Shown here: in pieces, positions 30,635-41,384 of the stretch
How the letters are laid out: every line of letters starts with the position of its first letter
Numbering within the stretch: the stretch's first letter is position 1
Source: Dendrolimus kikuchii
Lineage: Eukaryota; Arthropoda; Insecta; Lepidoptera; Lasiocampidae
DNA: 64,000 bases
Assembly (NCBI GenBank): GCA_019925095.2
Contig: CM034412.1
Coordinates: 13,740,001 to 13,804,000, forward strand
Direction: 5' to 3'
Program-made: the position numbers and the translations under genes
The notes under the pieces: generated by a model
Databases searched by the model: none
Seen by the model: only the letters and a program-made list of their open reading frames with translations
Told to the model about the DNA's origin: nothing

Positions 30635-31694
30635 AAGCAAAAAGAATTAAATTAAAAATAGATATATAACTAAGTATAACTAAATACTAATAAATATAAT
30701 AATAGTAGGCTAAGAAACAAAAAACACGCACAATTCCAATTTCAAATATAAAACAGAAAGGCAACATTAAAAAACAAAATAACATTTTATCTATGCCCCT
30801 GTGGCATGAAAGCTTTAAACAGAGATATAAAATGTTTATCATAATCTCTGGTTTATTTTGTTCCATTATTCATGTCGAAAATAAAGTTTTATAAAAAGCC
30901 AGCGCTCATTTGGGCGGCAGACGCGTTTCCCCGCCACAATGGCGTTCGGAATGGACTGACATTTGCCGGATCACTACAAGCAGATTACTGTCTATTTAAG
31001 GATCAGTTGTACGTTTTCGAAATAAAGGTAGTTGGTCTGGATTTTTGTAAGGTAAATGTTTGTGCACGGATCTGAAATTTAAAAAAAAAAACCCAGATAT
31101 TCCGTACACACGAAACTGCTGACGCTAATAGTATGGTTTGGTTGCCTTCAGTTGTTGTGTAAATGTTTGATAAATAATAATATATAAGTAGAGAAAGTAG
31201 ATAGGATTACCCAAAACTCATGTCCAAACACTGTCCGCCTTTGGCGTCTGAAGTATATCTTGCATATATCTTGAAACCAGATCAATCAACCACTTTCACC
31301 AAATTCAGCAATTTTTAGGGCGGCCGCCATTTAAAATAAGTTCACCAACTCTTTTACAACTTTTTTACGTGTCTGTTTATTTAACACCGCAAACGAAATC
31401 CGACGACACAATGGCGGCATCTCCGTGCAGTAAATCATTATTGGGGGGGACAGAGATAGATATACATACATATCAGTATACAAAAAGAGAAGGAAATATG
31501 CATGCATTAAGAATATATACTGAAGTATGAACAAGAGATAGGGTTACCATGATTCAAACCATTGCTCAGCATTAAATAATAAACAGTAAAATATAGTACT
31601 TTTCACGTGATGCTTTTACAGACAGAGAGACAAATAGTTCTAAAGATTATGTTTGAAAGCTGCTGATCTGAATTAGCCCTATGATTGTTTTGGC
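30635..31694. other. Unassigned
   Basis: The 67-codon frame at 30872-31075 has no recognisable motif. The sequence has ordinary AT-rich composition and no shared repeat. Confidence 0.4.
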
Positions 31695-31730
31695 ACGTAT
31701 TAACGGTTTTAAGCGCGATACTTTTTTTGT

Positions 31731-31940
31731 TATTCCGACGTTTTGGCTACTTTTCAGTAGCCGTGATAACGGAGGATAAAGATGTCAAGTGTCAATGAGT
31801 ATTATTAAAGTTTTTTTATCCTACCAATACCTACCTGCCTAATAAAAAAAATATTTATTATATTTTTATTATTATTAATACTTGACACCTTTGTCTTCCG
31901 TGATCACGGCTATTGGAAAGTGGCCGAAACGTCGGAATAT
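31731..31940. mobile_element. M foldback element (long inverted repeats)
   Basis: The left arm (31731-31795: tattccgacgttttggctac, then gataacggaggataaagatg, tcaagtgtcaa) is the near reverse complement of 31880-31940. A related single arm lies inside Q at 45541-45600. Just upstream (31701-31718) is ttaacggttttaagcgcg, also part of Q, so the two elements share modules. Confidence 0.7.
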
Positions 31941-31943
31941 ATA

Positions 31944-32249
31944 TTTTTTTTATTGCAGTTCAGCAGACAGGCAGATGGCCCACTTGATGGAAAGCGGTTA
32001 CCATCGGCTATGGACATTTGCAACACCAAAGGTGCTATAAATGCGCTACCGCTCTATTAAGAGGGACTGGAACCTGGTCACTAATGCCGGAACACAACTC
32101 TAAGGTTGTTATGGCGACATACTTTAGACCAGGCGTGGTAGCCATCCAGTCGGGCAAATGCCCTACCACCTGGCTGTGGGTTGTTTTGTCGCCTCTTACG
32201 ACAGGCCGCCTGGCCGCAGGAAATTGTATTCTTTCTCCGTTCCCGCACG
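31944..32249 (-). mobile_element. SINE-A, nearly full length
   Basis: The 5' end stops at ..gtgcgggaacgg (32249), 3 bases short of the usual start. It is inserted immediately next to the M foldback. Confidence 0.9.
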
Positions 32250-32454
32250 TCTATATACCTTACATTGCTGTCATATATACTTGTAATGTGATTCTGCTTT
32301 CATCTCTCTACATGCTCAAACCACCTTGTCACTACATCCTCTTTCAATCCACGTTCCCTTATCACACTGTTTCTTTTCATTAACTTTACATAAACTTCAT
32401 TAACTTTACATAATATACTTCTCAAAGCTCTAATTTCAACTTCAAAATTTCAAC

Positions 32455-32925
32455 GGATCAGTATGGCGATCCAGCGAGGAAACGTAGCCAGCCTTCTGGG
32501 CTCTTTACCCATAGAAGACGGTGATCAAGGCTCAGTATTCTACTTATAGTCTTGAGGGACTATGAGTAGAATACAATACAAATAATTTAAGTTTTCTTGC
32601 ATTGTATTCGATTATATGTAATTATGCAATTTACATACACATACACAACTTCACGCCAGCTCCCTTGCGGGGTAGGCACGAGCAACAGAGCGCCATTTAG
32701 GCTTATTCTTACACACCTCACTTGCTTCTTTGACATTCCTGACGTCACCTTCTGCTAGTACATGATCAATTTGATCAAGGAAGGTGTGTCGTGGCCTTCC
32801 ACGACTTCTGCATCCATCCACTTTTGCATTGTATATCTGTTTAGTCATTCTTTCATCATGCATTCTTTCCACATGCCCGAACCACCGGAGCATTATACAA
32901 TTTAATTCAAATTATATTTTATAAT
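32455..32925 (+). mobile_element. LINE-X 3' end, nested in RTE2 and itself split by RTE1
   Basis: TSD aatttcaac (32446-32454 and 32926-32934). The frame SMAIQRGNVASLLGSLPIED, then GDQGSVFYL and stop (~32549), is the LINE-X C-terminus. The UTR runs to 32633 and resumes at 32892-32925 after the RTE1 insertion. Confidence 0.75.
32634..32891 (-). mobile_element. RTE1 LINE copy, nested in LINE-X
   Basis: Flanked by attatgcaattta (32621-32633) and attatacaattta (32892-32904), 12 of 13 bases equal. It codes from LRWFGHVERMHDERMTKQIY to YPARELA with an in-frame loss of ~15 codons before NVKEASEVCKNK. Confidence 0.9.
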
Positions 32926-33234
32926 AATTTCAACTGCGTTTATTCTACTTTCACTGCCATAAGCGTACGGAACCAAAACGTCTTCGACGGGTATCTCAGT
33001 TCACCAAACTTTTTCATCTTGTCTCGAGCTATTTACACTTGGACTGCCGTTCGCGTAATGAACTGCCGAATGCTTAACAATGAAGGCGCACTTTGTATGA
33101 TTCAATTTGGTTTTTTGTCTGTTACCAACTACACTTCGTTTTTATAACGGATTTATTGAATTTATCTAAATTGATTTCACTTTTTGGTGTTTCGTAGATA
33201 TTGTGACTGAAATAATGCAAATTCAAAAGATTTT

Positions 33235-33655
33235 TTTTAAACAAAATCAGTTTCACTAGAGAACATTTTTTTTTTTTTTTTTTTTTTTTTATTGCAGGAG
33301 ATCAGCAGACAGGCAGACGGCCCACTTGATGGAAAGCGGTTACCATCGCCTATGGACATTTGCAACATCAAAGTTGCTACAAATGCGCTGCTGCTCTCTT
33401 AAGGGAAACTGGAACCTGGTCACTAATGCCGGAACACAACTCAGGGTTGTTATGGCGACATACTCTAGACCAGGGGTGGTAGCCATCCAGTCGGGCAAAT
33501 GCCCTACCACCTGGCGAAAGGTTTTTAAAGGTCATCATACATATAAGTTAATATTTAATTTTACTTCCTAGTCTATGTAGACCGCTTCGCAACGTGTTAC
33601 TGCTGTTAAGGAGAAGAAGCGGCAAGAAACTTCCCAGGAAAACGTCTAGATATAA
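33235..33655 (+). repeat. Repeat L copy split by SINE-A
   Basis: The left piece is cagtttcactagagaac (33248-33264). The right piece starts at aggtttttaaaggtcat (33520) and includes ttcgcaacgtgttactgctg and gagaagaagcggcaagaaac. The SINE-A interrupts at the position of the ..aacact|ttttgaagg.. word in the 28895 copy. Confidence 0.7.
33266..33515 (-). mobile_element. SINE-A, 5'-truncated, long poly(T) side
   Basis: The poly(A) tail is represented by about 25 T residues (33266-33290), the longest in the window, suggesting a recent insertion. Confidence 0.9.
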
Positions 33656-33659
33656 AATT

Positions 33660-34491
33660 GATTAACTCAAAACTTTAAAAATTAACAGTACCTTAGTACA
33701 CATGAAGGCATTTTTTTTAATACTTACTTTCCATTCAAACATGTAAAGTATCGACAACAGCCCAGCGCAGACTAAGCGAGTTCTTGTCCATGGACCATAA
33801 CGAGTGTTCAAATAAGCTAGTTACGGACGAATTCTCTAGTACGTACGGAACCTAATCCTAATTAAACCTCAGTGGATTCCGGCATGGTTTTACCACGTCC
33901 GAACCATTTTTATCGGGAAAACACGGCATCGTTAAAAGCACGTTTATGTCATAAAACGAGTTGAAAATAATTCCTGCAAATAAAATAATGCTATTAGTGA
34001 ATTTATTGAACATTTTATCGTTGATTGTTTCGAATGAAACGCGAGAAAGTAATTTAAAGTACGCCGTAAAATTTTAGAATACAATATTCGGGAAACATCA
34101 AGCCTTTATAGCGCTGTAAAGGAATCATTTAATACTGTTTGTGTCCATTGTTTTCGGTGACACGATATTTATTTACTGGCTGTTATCCGAAGACATTTTT
34201 TGGTGATTTAATCCTAATAGCGACACATAACACAAAATAGTAGAATACACAAAATGGCCTCTTAATGTGATTACTTTAGTAAATAAGTAATGAGCACGCC
34301 TACATATCATTCCAATATAACTTGAACTGGGTTTATGAAATTCTTTAATAAAATCATTTGCTAAAGGCAGCAATTTATCATCAATACATTGCATATTTTT
34401 TCCTGTTAAACTATTTATATTACTCCAGATTATTCTACTATTATTAAAATAGTAGTAACGTTACAAAGTATAGATATTATATTATATTTAT
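33660..34491. other. Unassigned
   Basis: No gene or shared repeat seen. Composition is ordinary for the window. Confidence 0.45.
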
Positions 34492-34803
34492 ATCTGTGCA
34501 AGAACGGAGAAAGAATACAATTTCCTGCGGCCGGGCGGCCTGTCGTAAGAGGCGACTAAATAAACCACAGCCAGGTGGTAGGGCATTTGCCCGACTGGAT
34601 GGCTACCACCCCTGGTCTAAAGTATGTCGCCATAACAATCTTGAGTTGTGTTCCGGCATTGGTGACCAGGTGTTAGTTTCCCTTAAGAGAGCAGCAGCGC
34701 ATTTGTAGCAACTTTGCTGTTGCAAATGTCCATAGGCGATGGTAACCGCTTTCCATCAAGTGGGTCGACTGCCTGTCTACTGATCTCCTGCAATAAAAAA
34801 AAA
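34492..34803 (+). mobile_element. SINE-A, full length
   Basis: Runs from tctgtgcaagaacggaga to aataaaaaaaaa. The agatctcctgc/gatcagc sub-variant of the 3' part is shared with 14498, 33266, 37556 and 55512. Confidence 0.9.
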
Positions 34804-35277
34804 GATAAATTATATAGAAATTGTATGCCGGAATTTGGAAATGAGGTTAACACTCAACATTTTTCTGTGCCGAAACGTAGTCCGACACGGTGCTGATTTT
34901 CAGTGCCCACCTTCTAAATCACATAGGGCATGCGACCCGTGCTAAACATAAAAAACAAATAATTATAAAAAACGTATAAGTAATAATAATAATAAATAAT
35001 CGTGTTACAAGTAAAAGGTACAAAAAAGACAGAATTATCCAAAGAAACGCAAGCTGTGAAGTCAGGTGGTTGCCAAGACCCCGCACTAGGATCAAACTTG
35101 TGTTACGCATTGGCAGCCATCCGACTGCAAGAAATTACTTGTAGTTAAAGGCTAATTTGTTACATAAAGAGAAAATTCTGAATCCTAAACTAGTAAAACT
35201 TTAAAGTATTAGGATTCAGATGATATTATATTTAATATTTTTATTTAAGTGTCTGCATAGTATAGGGTCAGAACGTA
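34804..35277. other. Unassigned, with a 12-bp hairpin
   Basis: The arms tctgaatcctaa (35177-35188) and ttaggattcaga (35209-35220) are exact complements around a 20-base loop. Nothing else recognised. Confidence 0.5.
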
Positions 35278-35324
35278 TGTGGGCATGTGTGTACTGTGTG
35301 TGTGTACTGTGTGCGTGTGTGTGT

Positions 35325-35359
<35 letters not shown>

Positions 35360-35439
35360 TGGCTGTGTGTGTCTGTCTGTGTGTGTGTCTATGAGTGTGT
35401 GTCTCTTATGTGTGTGTGCGCCTCTCTCTGTGTTCGTGC

Positions 35440-35487
<48 letters not shown>

Positions 35488-35540
35488 CTCTCTCTCTCTC
35501 TGTCTGTGTCTGTCTGTCTGTGTGTGTGTCTCTATGTGTG
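35278..35540. repeat. Compound microsatellite: (GT)n, (CT)n, (TA)n
   Basis: (gt)n at about 35280-35420, (ct)n at 35440-35475 and 35487-35500, (ta)n at 35476-35486, then more (tg/tc). The ~100-codon frames here ([11 protein letters not shown] runs) are artefacts of the repeats. Confidence 0.95.
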
Positions 35541-35849
35541 TTAATTTAGGATGTAATAATAAAAATGAAATAATATGAGTATAATGAAAAAAAAATATCC
35601 TAAGAAATAAAAGTAAATATAATCACACTAAATATTTTAATTTAGCTTCCTTGCCTCGATGTATACATACATTCACGTGGTGCCACATCACTCAAAATTT
35701 GCCGTCCTTACTTAACCTCCAAATTAAGTAATATTGAGTGGCAGATGTAATTACTTTTACCTGTTATGTATACAGCCAACCAATATTATTGTATGATTAA
35801 TATGAAAATAATTAGCATAACCAAATGAATAGCTTTTTGTTTTTTATTG
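35541..35849. other. Unassigned, AT-rich
   Basis: Nothing recognised. Confidence 0.4.
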
Positions 35850-35950
35850 AGATGCTGGCAAATAGCTAATGGCGGATGTCTATAGACGACGTAAACTCTT
35901 TCCATCAAGTGGGCTATTAGCCTGCTGCAGTGTATACTAGCAGTAAAAAA
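35850..35950 (+). mobile_element. CR1-like LINE tail, decayed
   Basis: Recognisable words: gatgtctatagacgacgtaa, ctctttccatcaagtgggct and gcctgctgca, then an A-run. Body absent. Confidence 0.6.
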
Positions 35951-37089
35951 ATGTGTGTGTGTGCAGTTCACAAGCAGTAGAAGTGAAACAAAGTGTGACA
36001 AGGGGTGGGAGGAATTCTAAATTTCGTGACGTCACATTTCATATATTATGTCGTTATAAAATATTTAAGCTTTAAAACACGACACTTGAAGTATTAACGA
36101 AAAACTTCAAAACATTTCCAACTCTATCAGTGTGAACATAGTGTTTAAATGATTAAATATTATATATTCTATTTCATTCTCTCGCAGGCTTAGTCCTATA
36201 GATTTATGTGCTCATCTCTTTTTAGTGTCGCTTTTTCGTTTCATGGAGTTTCAAATAACAATGATTCTAAAGATGTGTGACTTCAAAAACACCTGTGTCA
36301 GTTAGACGGGTCTTCAATCTTTTGGACTCTATTCGATGTCCATTGGAGAAGGTGGAGTCCTCGAGGTTGCCCTCATTACCTCGGCTTCATGTCGGCGGGT
36401 GACTACCCGCCGGTGATAAAATAACGCACAAGGATCTTGGTGTTGGTGGACCAATTATCTAGTATTTTGGAAGAAAAATGATTTTTTTTAATGAACTAGA
36501 ACATAAATACGCTCGTGCGGTGGCAAAAAAATGAGCGCGATATTTTGTCTAATTTAACAGACGCTTTTGATGATACTGGCATGTTGGTACGTATGTGTTG
36601 AAATCGAGCACTAGGTGCGCAGTGGGAACTTATCAGGAACAAACCGGAAATATAATAGTCCTGCCTGGTCTGGCCATTCTTGCGCCCCCCAGAGTCTACG
36701 CCCTGTGCCTGGGCACCGGTGGCACCGCCCTATTTACGGCACTGCATCTGTTGGCCAACTCGGGCTTTCCGATAGCCATCTGCGGCGTCTGTTGCCCTAT
36801 CTGCTGGCGTTGTGGTACATCTGCGACCTCCAACCTTACACTACGGCGAGGTATGCGACACGATGAGGTCCCGTAACAGCTGCTTTTGGTTGGGAGTAAA
36901 CTCTTCCCACTCTCTCCGAAATCCACTCTCTCGATGTGCCTGAATCTCGTGTATTAGGAGTTGCGAATAAAGGACTGCCGTGCTATTCAGCATACTGCAG
37001 GATTCTTAGGGGGTACTTGTTCTAGGACTAAACCATGGAAACTGACTTTTGCTTGACAAGAACCCACTTCTTACCGAATTATTTTCTTA
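35951..37089. other. Unassigned; GC-rich island at 36600-36950
   Basis: The island (cctggtctggccattcttgc, gcaccggtggcaccgcccta, tgcggcgtctgttgccctat) has open frames of 76-93 codons on both strands, none with a recognisable domain. Its position just 5' of a LINE-X C-terminus and its composition suggest that it may be part of a retroelement body, but no motif supports this. Confidence 0.35.
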
Positions 37090-37430
37090 AAATATTCCAA
37101 ATACAGCCGTCACTGCCGGAGGAGCTGCCACACTTCAAGAAACCCTGAAACTCCGCAAATATGCATCCATCGGTGACGGATACATATTTGTGGCTTTTGG
37201 GGTTGAGACTTTGGGGCCATGGGGACGTGAGGCTCATCAACTTTATCGAGACCTTTCAAGGCGATTGAAAGAAGTCTCGCGTGACCAAAGGGCTGGCCTA
37301 TATTTAGGGCAACGTATTAGCGTTGCCATACAACGCGGGAATGCGGCCAGCATTTTGGGAACGCTCCCCACCGAGAGCGATCTGGACTACATCTTTTACT
37401 TGTAAATATGTATATAATAGTAGTTATTAT
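37090..37430 (+). mobile_element. LINE-X copy, C-terminal domain
   Basis: The frame runs AVTAGGAATLQETLKLRKYA, then FVAFGVETLGPWGREAH, LGQRISVAIQRGNAASILGT, and ends IFYL and stop at 37405. It matches 17541-18082 closely but begins later, past the KRPD and WD motifs. Short AT-rich UTR, no clear TSD. Confidence 0.75.
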
Positions 37431-37555
37431 TGAAATATTGTATATTAAAATTGTATAAGAAAGTTAAAATAATTAAAAAAATTTCTACATCTTTTTACTC
37501 AACTTAGAGGTTGATTTTCCAAAAACCGGTACACGTGCACACGTGCATTTCTAAC

Positions 37556-37875
37556 TTTTTTTTCTTTTTTTTATTGCAGGACATCAGCAGACAGGCAGAC
37601 GGCCCACTTGATGGAAAGCGGTTACCATCGGCTATGGACATTTGCAACACCAAAGTTGCTACAAATGCGCTGCTGCTCTCTTAAGGGAGACTGGAACCTG
37701 GTCACTAATGCCGGAACACAACTCAAGGTTGCTATGGCGACATACTTTAGACCAGGAGTGGTAGCCATCCAGTTGGGCAAATGCCCTACCACCTGGGTGT
37801 GGGTTGTTAAGTCGCCTCTTACAACAGGCCGCCCGGCCACAGGAAATTGTATACTTTCTCCGTTCCTGCACGGAT
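37556..37875 (-). mobile_element. SINE-A, full length
   Basis: Complete. The antisense 89-codon open frame (37608-37877) is shared with several other young copies and is a by-product of SINE-A. Confidence 0.9.
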
Positions 37876-38046
37876 AGAAGTAGAACTACTAAAAGCAGGT
37901 ATATAAAGTTTCGTGACCATAAAAGAGCCATTATCTTGTTCGGAACGCTGAAGTAGACATAAGTGTCCTAAAATTACGTAACAGTTACATTGGATATTAA
38001 GGAATTAGAATAAAAATTGGATAAAGAGTAGATGACTAAGTTGCTA

Positions 38047-38325
38047 TTTTTTTAACAACTCTACGGACTCGAGTTCCGTACCCTTTTTCACAACTTAATT
38101 TCTATGAAAGTTTTTAGAGTACATACACGCTTATTGTTTATTTTTGTTACTGTGTGTGACATTAGTTTAGTGATTTTTATGTTGTGGTGTGTACCTTAAG
38201 AATAACTTATTATATTAATGTATTCTAATTTTAATACTAAACTTATACTAATGTAGAGTGTATCTGTTACATGCTGGTGTTGTGAGGAAGTGCATGTGCA
38301 GTGTGTGCCTTATGTCTATACCTAG
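38047..38325 (-). mobile_element. J retroposon fragment
   Basis: The text ctctacggactcgagttccg, then gtacatacacgcttattgt, gttactgtgtgtgacatta and gtgttgtgaggaagtgcatg, is as in 56462-57132. It ends shortly before the TC that starts Helitron-N1. Confidence 0.75.
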
Positions 38326-38474
38326 TTACTAAGTTATCATTATACTAATACATGAAGCAAAAACTTTGTACCCCTTTTTACGAAAATTGCGCGGACAGAG
38401 GAGAATGAAATTTCACACAATTATAGATTATATGAGAGTGCAGAATGTTTTTTTTTTAATTATGCATAAAAACA

Positions 38475-38996
38475 ATAAGATTATAATACATACATACATA
38501 CATACATAACTTCACGCCAGTTCCCTTGCGGGGTAGGCACGAACAACAGAGTGCCATTTAGGCTTATTCTTACACACCTCACTTGCCTCTTTGACATTCA
38601 TAACTCTTGTCATGCAAGCTCGTCTGTTCTTAAGGCTCCTGACATCACCTTCTGCTAGTACACGATCAATTTGATCATGGAAGGTGTGTCGTGGCCTTCC
38701 ACGACTTCTGCATCCATCCACTTTTGCATTGTATATCTGTTTAGTCATTCTTTCATCATGCATTCTTTCCACATGCCCGAACCACCGGAGCATTCCTCCT
38801 AAGATTATAATAACGTTACAATTACCACGTGCTAACAACGGTGAAGGAAAACATCGTGATGCAACCTGCACATCGAGATAATCAATGTGTTAAACCTGCC
38901 AAGCCGCCTTGGACAAGCGTGGCGGGTATACTGTCCGTTCCCCCTATAATGGGAGATCCGAGCGCAGCAGTGGGACATTTATGGGCTGATATTATA
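38475..38996 (+). mobile_element. SINE2 copy nested in Helitron-N, itself split by RTE1
   Basis: A perfect 14-bp TSD tatgcataaaaaca (38461-38474 and 38997-39010). The SINE2 is 5'-truncated (no tRNA-like head). Its 3' part runs acgttacaattaccacgtgc to cagtgggacatttatgggct and gatatta. Confidence 0.85.
38489..38799 (-). mobile_element. RTE1 LINE copy nested in SINE2
   Basis: A perfect 13-bp TSD taagattataata (38476-38488 and 38800-38812). The frame from GGMLRWFGHVERMHDERMTK to YPARELA is unbroken. (catacata)n tail at the left. Confidence 0.95.
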
Positions 38997-39071
38997 TATG
39001 CATAAAAACACATTAAATTAAAAACATTACACACACTACCATGCATTTGACATACACACGCATATATACTA

Positions 39072-39195
39072 TTTCTTATGATATTTTTCTTTACCGTTGT
39101 TAGCACGTAGTAATTGTAACAGTATGCACATTAGATTGAAAAACTGCCCAAGAGGAGCATGCGTTCTGGCTAGGATTCGAACCCGCACCCCTGGA
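39072..39195 (-). mobile_element. SINE2 fragment
   Basis: ctttaccgttgttagcacgt, then tgcacattagattgaaaaac and aggattcgaacccgcac, with the head broken after the B-box region. Confidence 0.7.
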
Positions 39196-39338
39196 CTTCA
39201 TACTACCACCACCATATTTAAACATAAAATATCAAAATTCAGGCAGTTGATGAGCACAACATCTACATAATTCTTCATTGTCAATAGTGTAATTTTATCT
39301 TGTTTGACAATTGAGAATGGCAATATTATGGATTAGAA

Positions 39339-39827
39339 TCATTATATTAATACGTGAAGCAAAAACTTTGTACCCCTTTTTACGAAAATTGCGCGGACGG
39401 AGGAGTATCAAAATTTCGCACACTTATAGTTTATATAGAGAAGAAGTGAAGAAAAATACATTAAATCAATAAAAAAAAAACATTACACACATACATACAT
39501 ACATACATACATACATAACTTCACGCCAGTTCCCTCGCGGGGTAGGCACGAACAACAGAGTGCCATTTAGGCTTATTCTTACACACCTCACTTGCCTCTT
39601 TGACATTCATAACTCTTGTCATGCAAGCTCATTACACACACTACCATGTATTTGACATACACACGCATATATACTATTTCGTTTATTGTTAAAGTCAAAT
39701 TAGCAGTGTAGCCTTTGCGAAATCTGTGATTTTAGAAGTATACTCTTTGACAACAGAATCTTAATAATGTTCAAACTTATAATTTCAATTAATTATGGTC
39801 GAATTTCGACCATTGGGCGACCACTAG
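39339..39827 (+). mobile_element. Helitron-N copy 2, complete ends, split by RTE1
   Basis: TC at 39339 follows host A. The 3' end is ggtcgaatttcgacc (a self-complementary stem), then attgggcgaccactag followed by host T (39828). This A^T placement, stem-loop and CTAG end define a Helitron. Without the RTE1 and its duplicated target it is about 340 bp, close to the 369-bp copy at 47193. Non-autonomous. Confidence 0.85.
39491..39629 (-). mobile_element. RTE1 LINE 3' fragment in Helitron-N
   Basis: TSD cattacacac (39481-39490 and 39630-39639), perfect 10 bp. Only the last ~35 codons and a six-unit tail are present. Confidence 0.9.
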
Positions 39828-39828
39828 T

Positions 39829-40299
39829 TGTGATAATTAAGTCTGAACCGTTTATTAAAATGTAAGTAAAAGCCATGCAAATGATTACGTGTTATGCTAT
39901 AACTTCTGGTAAAGGGAAATAGATAATTATGTTCGTAAATATTATATAGTTGTTTTCTATTGCGAACCCATTAATCTCGGAACTGGATTACACGATATAC
40001 CAATGAGAACATACCCTGCCCTGCCTGTAGAAATCAAATCTTGTGATCTTAAACGGGCTATTCGGATAAGATTGCAAATATTTCCCGTTTATAGCTCAAA
40101 TAAATTTACACTTTCACTCGACGGAGATAAAAAGAAATTAAGAGTAAAGTAACACCTTGATTTTGCCTTTATATGTGTTTGTAGTTCATGGTCCATCAAT
40201 TTCCAAATAAAATTAATATTTTTCTAGAATATAATATGTGCTCATCCTCGTCGCCAAATTGTACCGTATGCCGTTCAATTTTTAGAACGTCATCTGTAC
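39829..40299. other. Unassigned, AT-rich
   Basis: Nothing recognised. Confidence 0.45.
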
Positions 40300-40445
40300 A
40301 TCATACCGCAGCATAACTTGCTACTGGCCTGGCGGTTGGATAATAACTGCATGAGCCGACCTCACGTGCGCCTTATATAGTATGAGCGGAAAGGAAGTAT
40401 TCACAATCTACCCGCACATACACAACATCGAAAAATAAAGTAATA
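40300..40445 (+). repeat. Repeat S copy
   Basis: Partner of 12155-12315: tgctactggcctggcggttg, gcgccttatatagtatgagc. Boundaries are not defined. Confidence 0.5.
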
Positions 40446-40865
40446 GACAACGTCTGTGGTGTACTGGTTTAGACCTTACCGTATTTTTTTTACTTGGGGA
40501 TTGTGGGATTCGTCAACTTGGGTGACAATAGCACAGGGGGTGCTAAAGATGTTATTACCATCTGGGTTTTTTTCGTCATATCTTCCATTATTGGCCAAGA
40601 TAGAGATATTCGTTTTCGTGTCTTTTTTCATCTTTTTATTTCTTTTTTAGGGATAATAAATGGGAATAGTCTCTTTTTATTTTCTTTACTTTTCTTTATC
40701 TTTTATCAAATCTTTACATCTATTACAATATTTTCTTATTTATTACTTTACTTACTACTACATTTATTACCTTTACTACCGTGTTGCTAATTTTACTGTC
40801 TACTGATTATATAGTTTATTTATATTCTTGTTTTTCTTGCATCTATTTATTTAATACATTTTTAT
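40446..40865. other. Unassigned, T-rich
   Basis: Long pyrimidine-rich plus strand (tttattacctttactaccg and similar). The 98-codon frame at 40494-40790 is low-complexity and has no support as a gene. Confidence 0.4.
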
Positions 40866-41284
40866 CTATATATATAAAAATCAATTGCTGTTCGTTAGTA
40901 TGTAACTATATAATATGTTTCAAAAAAAATATTGTACGCCCAACCGACAAAAAACATGTGCTCAGTATATAACAACAAGACCCATTGTATAACCATGTTT
41001 TTATGCAATAAATTATTTTGATTTGATTTAGTCTCGCTAAAACTCGAGATCGGCTGGACTAATTTGGCTAATTTTGGTTTTAAATTATTTGTGGAAGCCC
41101 AGGGAAGGTTTAAAAGATGAGTAAATATGAAAAAAATGCTTGCAATATAGTAAAAACAACAATTTCGCTTTCCCTTAGATACTATTCCTACCTGTCAAAC
41201 GTTTGACGTTCGTCCCGTCGTTCAGAAATCAACGTTTTTTATTTATTGATTCTGAGGCGGTACGAAGTTTGCCGGGTCAGCTAG
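40866..41284 (+). mobile_element. Helitron, non-autonomous, split by a retroposed tail
   Basis: Starts tctatatatataaaaatcaa, ttgctgttcgttagt. Resumes after the insertion at tctcgctaaaactcgagat, cggctggactaatttggcta. Ends gaagtttgccgggtcagctag followed by T (41285). The text agrees with a widespread lepidopteran non-autonomous Helitron (recall). Confidence 0.75.
40900..41027 (+). mobile_element. Retroposed LINE-like 3' tail inside Helitron
   Basis: Inserted between ttagt (40895-40899) and ttagt (41028-41032). It contains tatataacaacaagacccat and ends in atgcaataaattattttgat plus a (ttgat)n-like tail. The source family is not identified. Confidence 0.6.
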
Positions 41285-41384
41285 TTAAAACGAATTAAGG
41301 ATAACTTTTAGCTTATTATCTAATTTATTAAAAGATATGTATTACCACCCGGATTAGAGGTACTCCCCACTAAACCCCGTAGTA

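Larger units (their letters stand above)
32262..33110 (-). pseudogene. RTE2 LINE fragment, split by LINE-X
   Basis: Right part (32926-33110): the minus strand reads VLVPYAYGSESRINAVEI, matching RTE1 VLVPTLTYGSESWVW..RVNAVEM. Left part (32262-32454): VEIRALRSI continues the same domain, followed by WIERGCSDKVV and other words like those at 5795-6112. Stops and frame changes abound. The break after NAVEI carries a 9-bp target duplication, so LINE-X entered an already resident RTE2. Confidence 0.65.
38337..39067 (+). mobile_element. Helitron-N copy 1, interrupted by SINE2
   Basis: Begins with TC after host A (38336): tcattatactaatacatgaa, then aactttgtacccctttttac and gcgcggacagaggag. It continues at 38997 (tatgcataaaaaca...) after the SINE2 insertion and is lost at about 39067 where another SINE2 starts. 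The 3' CTAG end is not present. Confidence 0.75.

Noticed and set aside
35220..35578. Cysteine/valine- and serine/leucine-rich frames of 99-109 codons
   Set aside because: Translation of (GT)n and (CT)n microsatellites.
36595..36926. Overlapping frames of 76-93 codons on both strands in a GC-rich island
   Set aside because: No conserved motif on either strand; could not be tied to a host gene or to LINE-X with confidence.
37608..37877. Recurrent ~89-codon frame (MESGYHRLWTFATPK...) seen in many places
   Set aside because: It is the antisense strand of SINE-A. It recurs because SINE-A recurs, and older copies have lost it.
38461..39660. Apparent CRISPR-like or satellite regularity from catacata runs
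   Set aside because: These are RTE1 tails of a 4-bp unit; there are no spacers.
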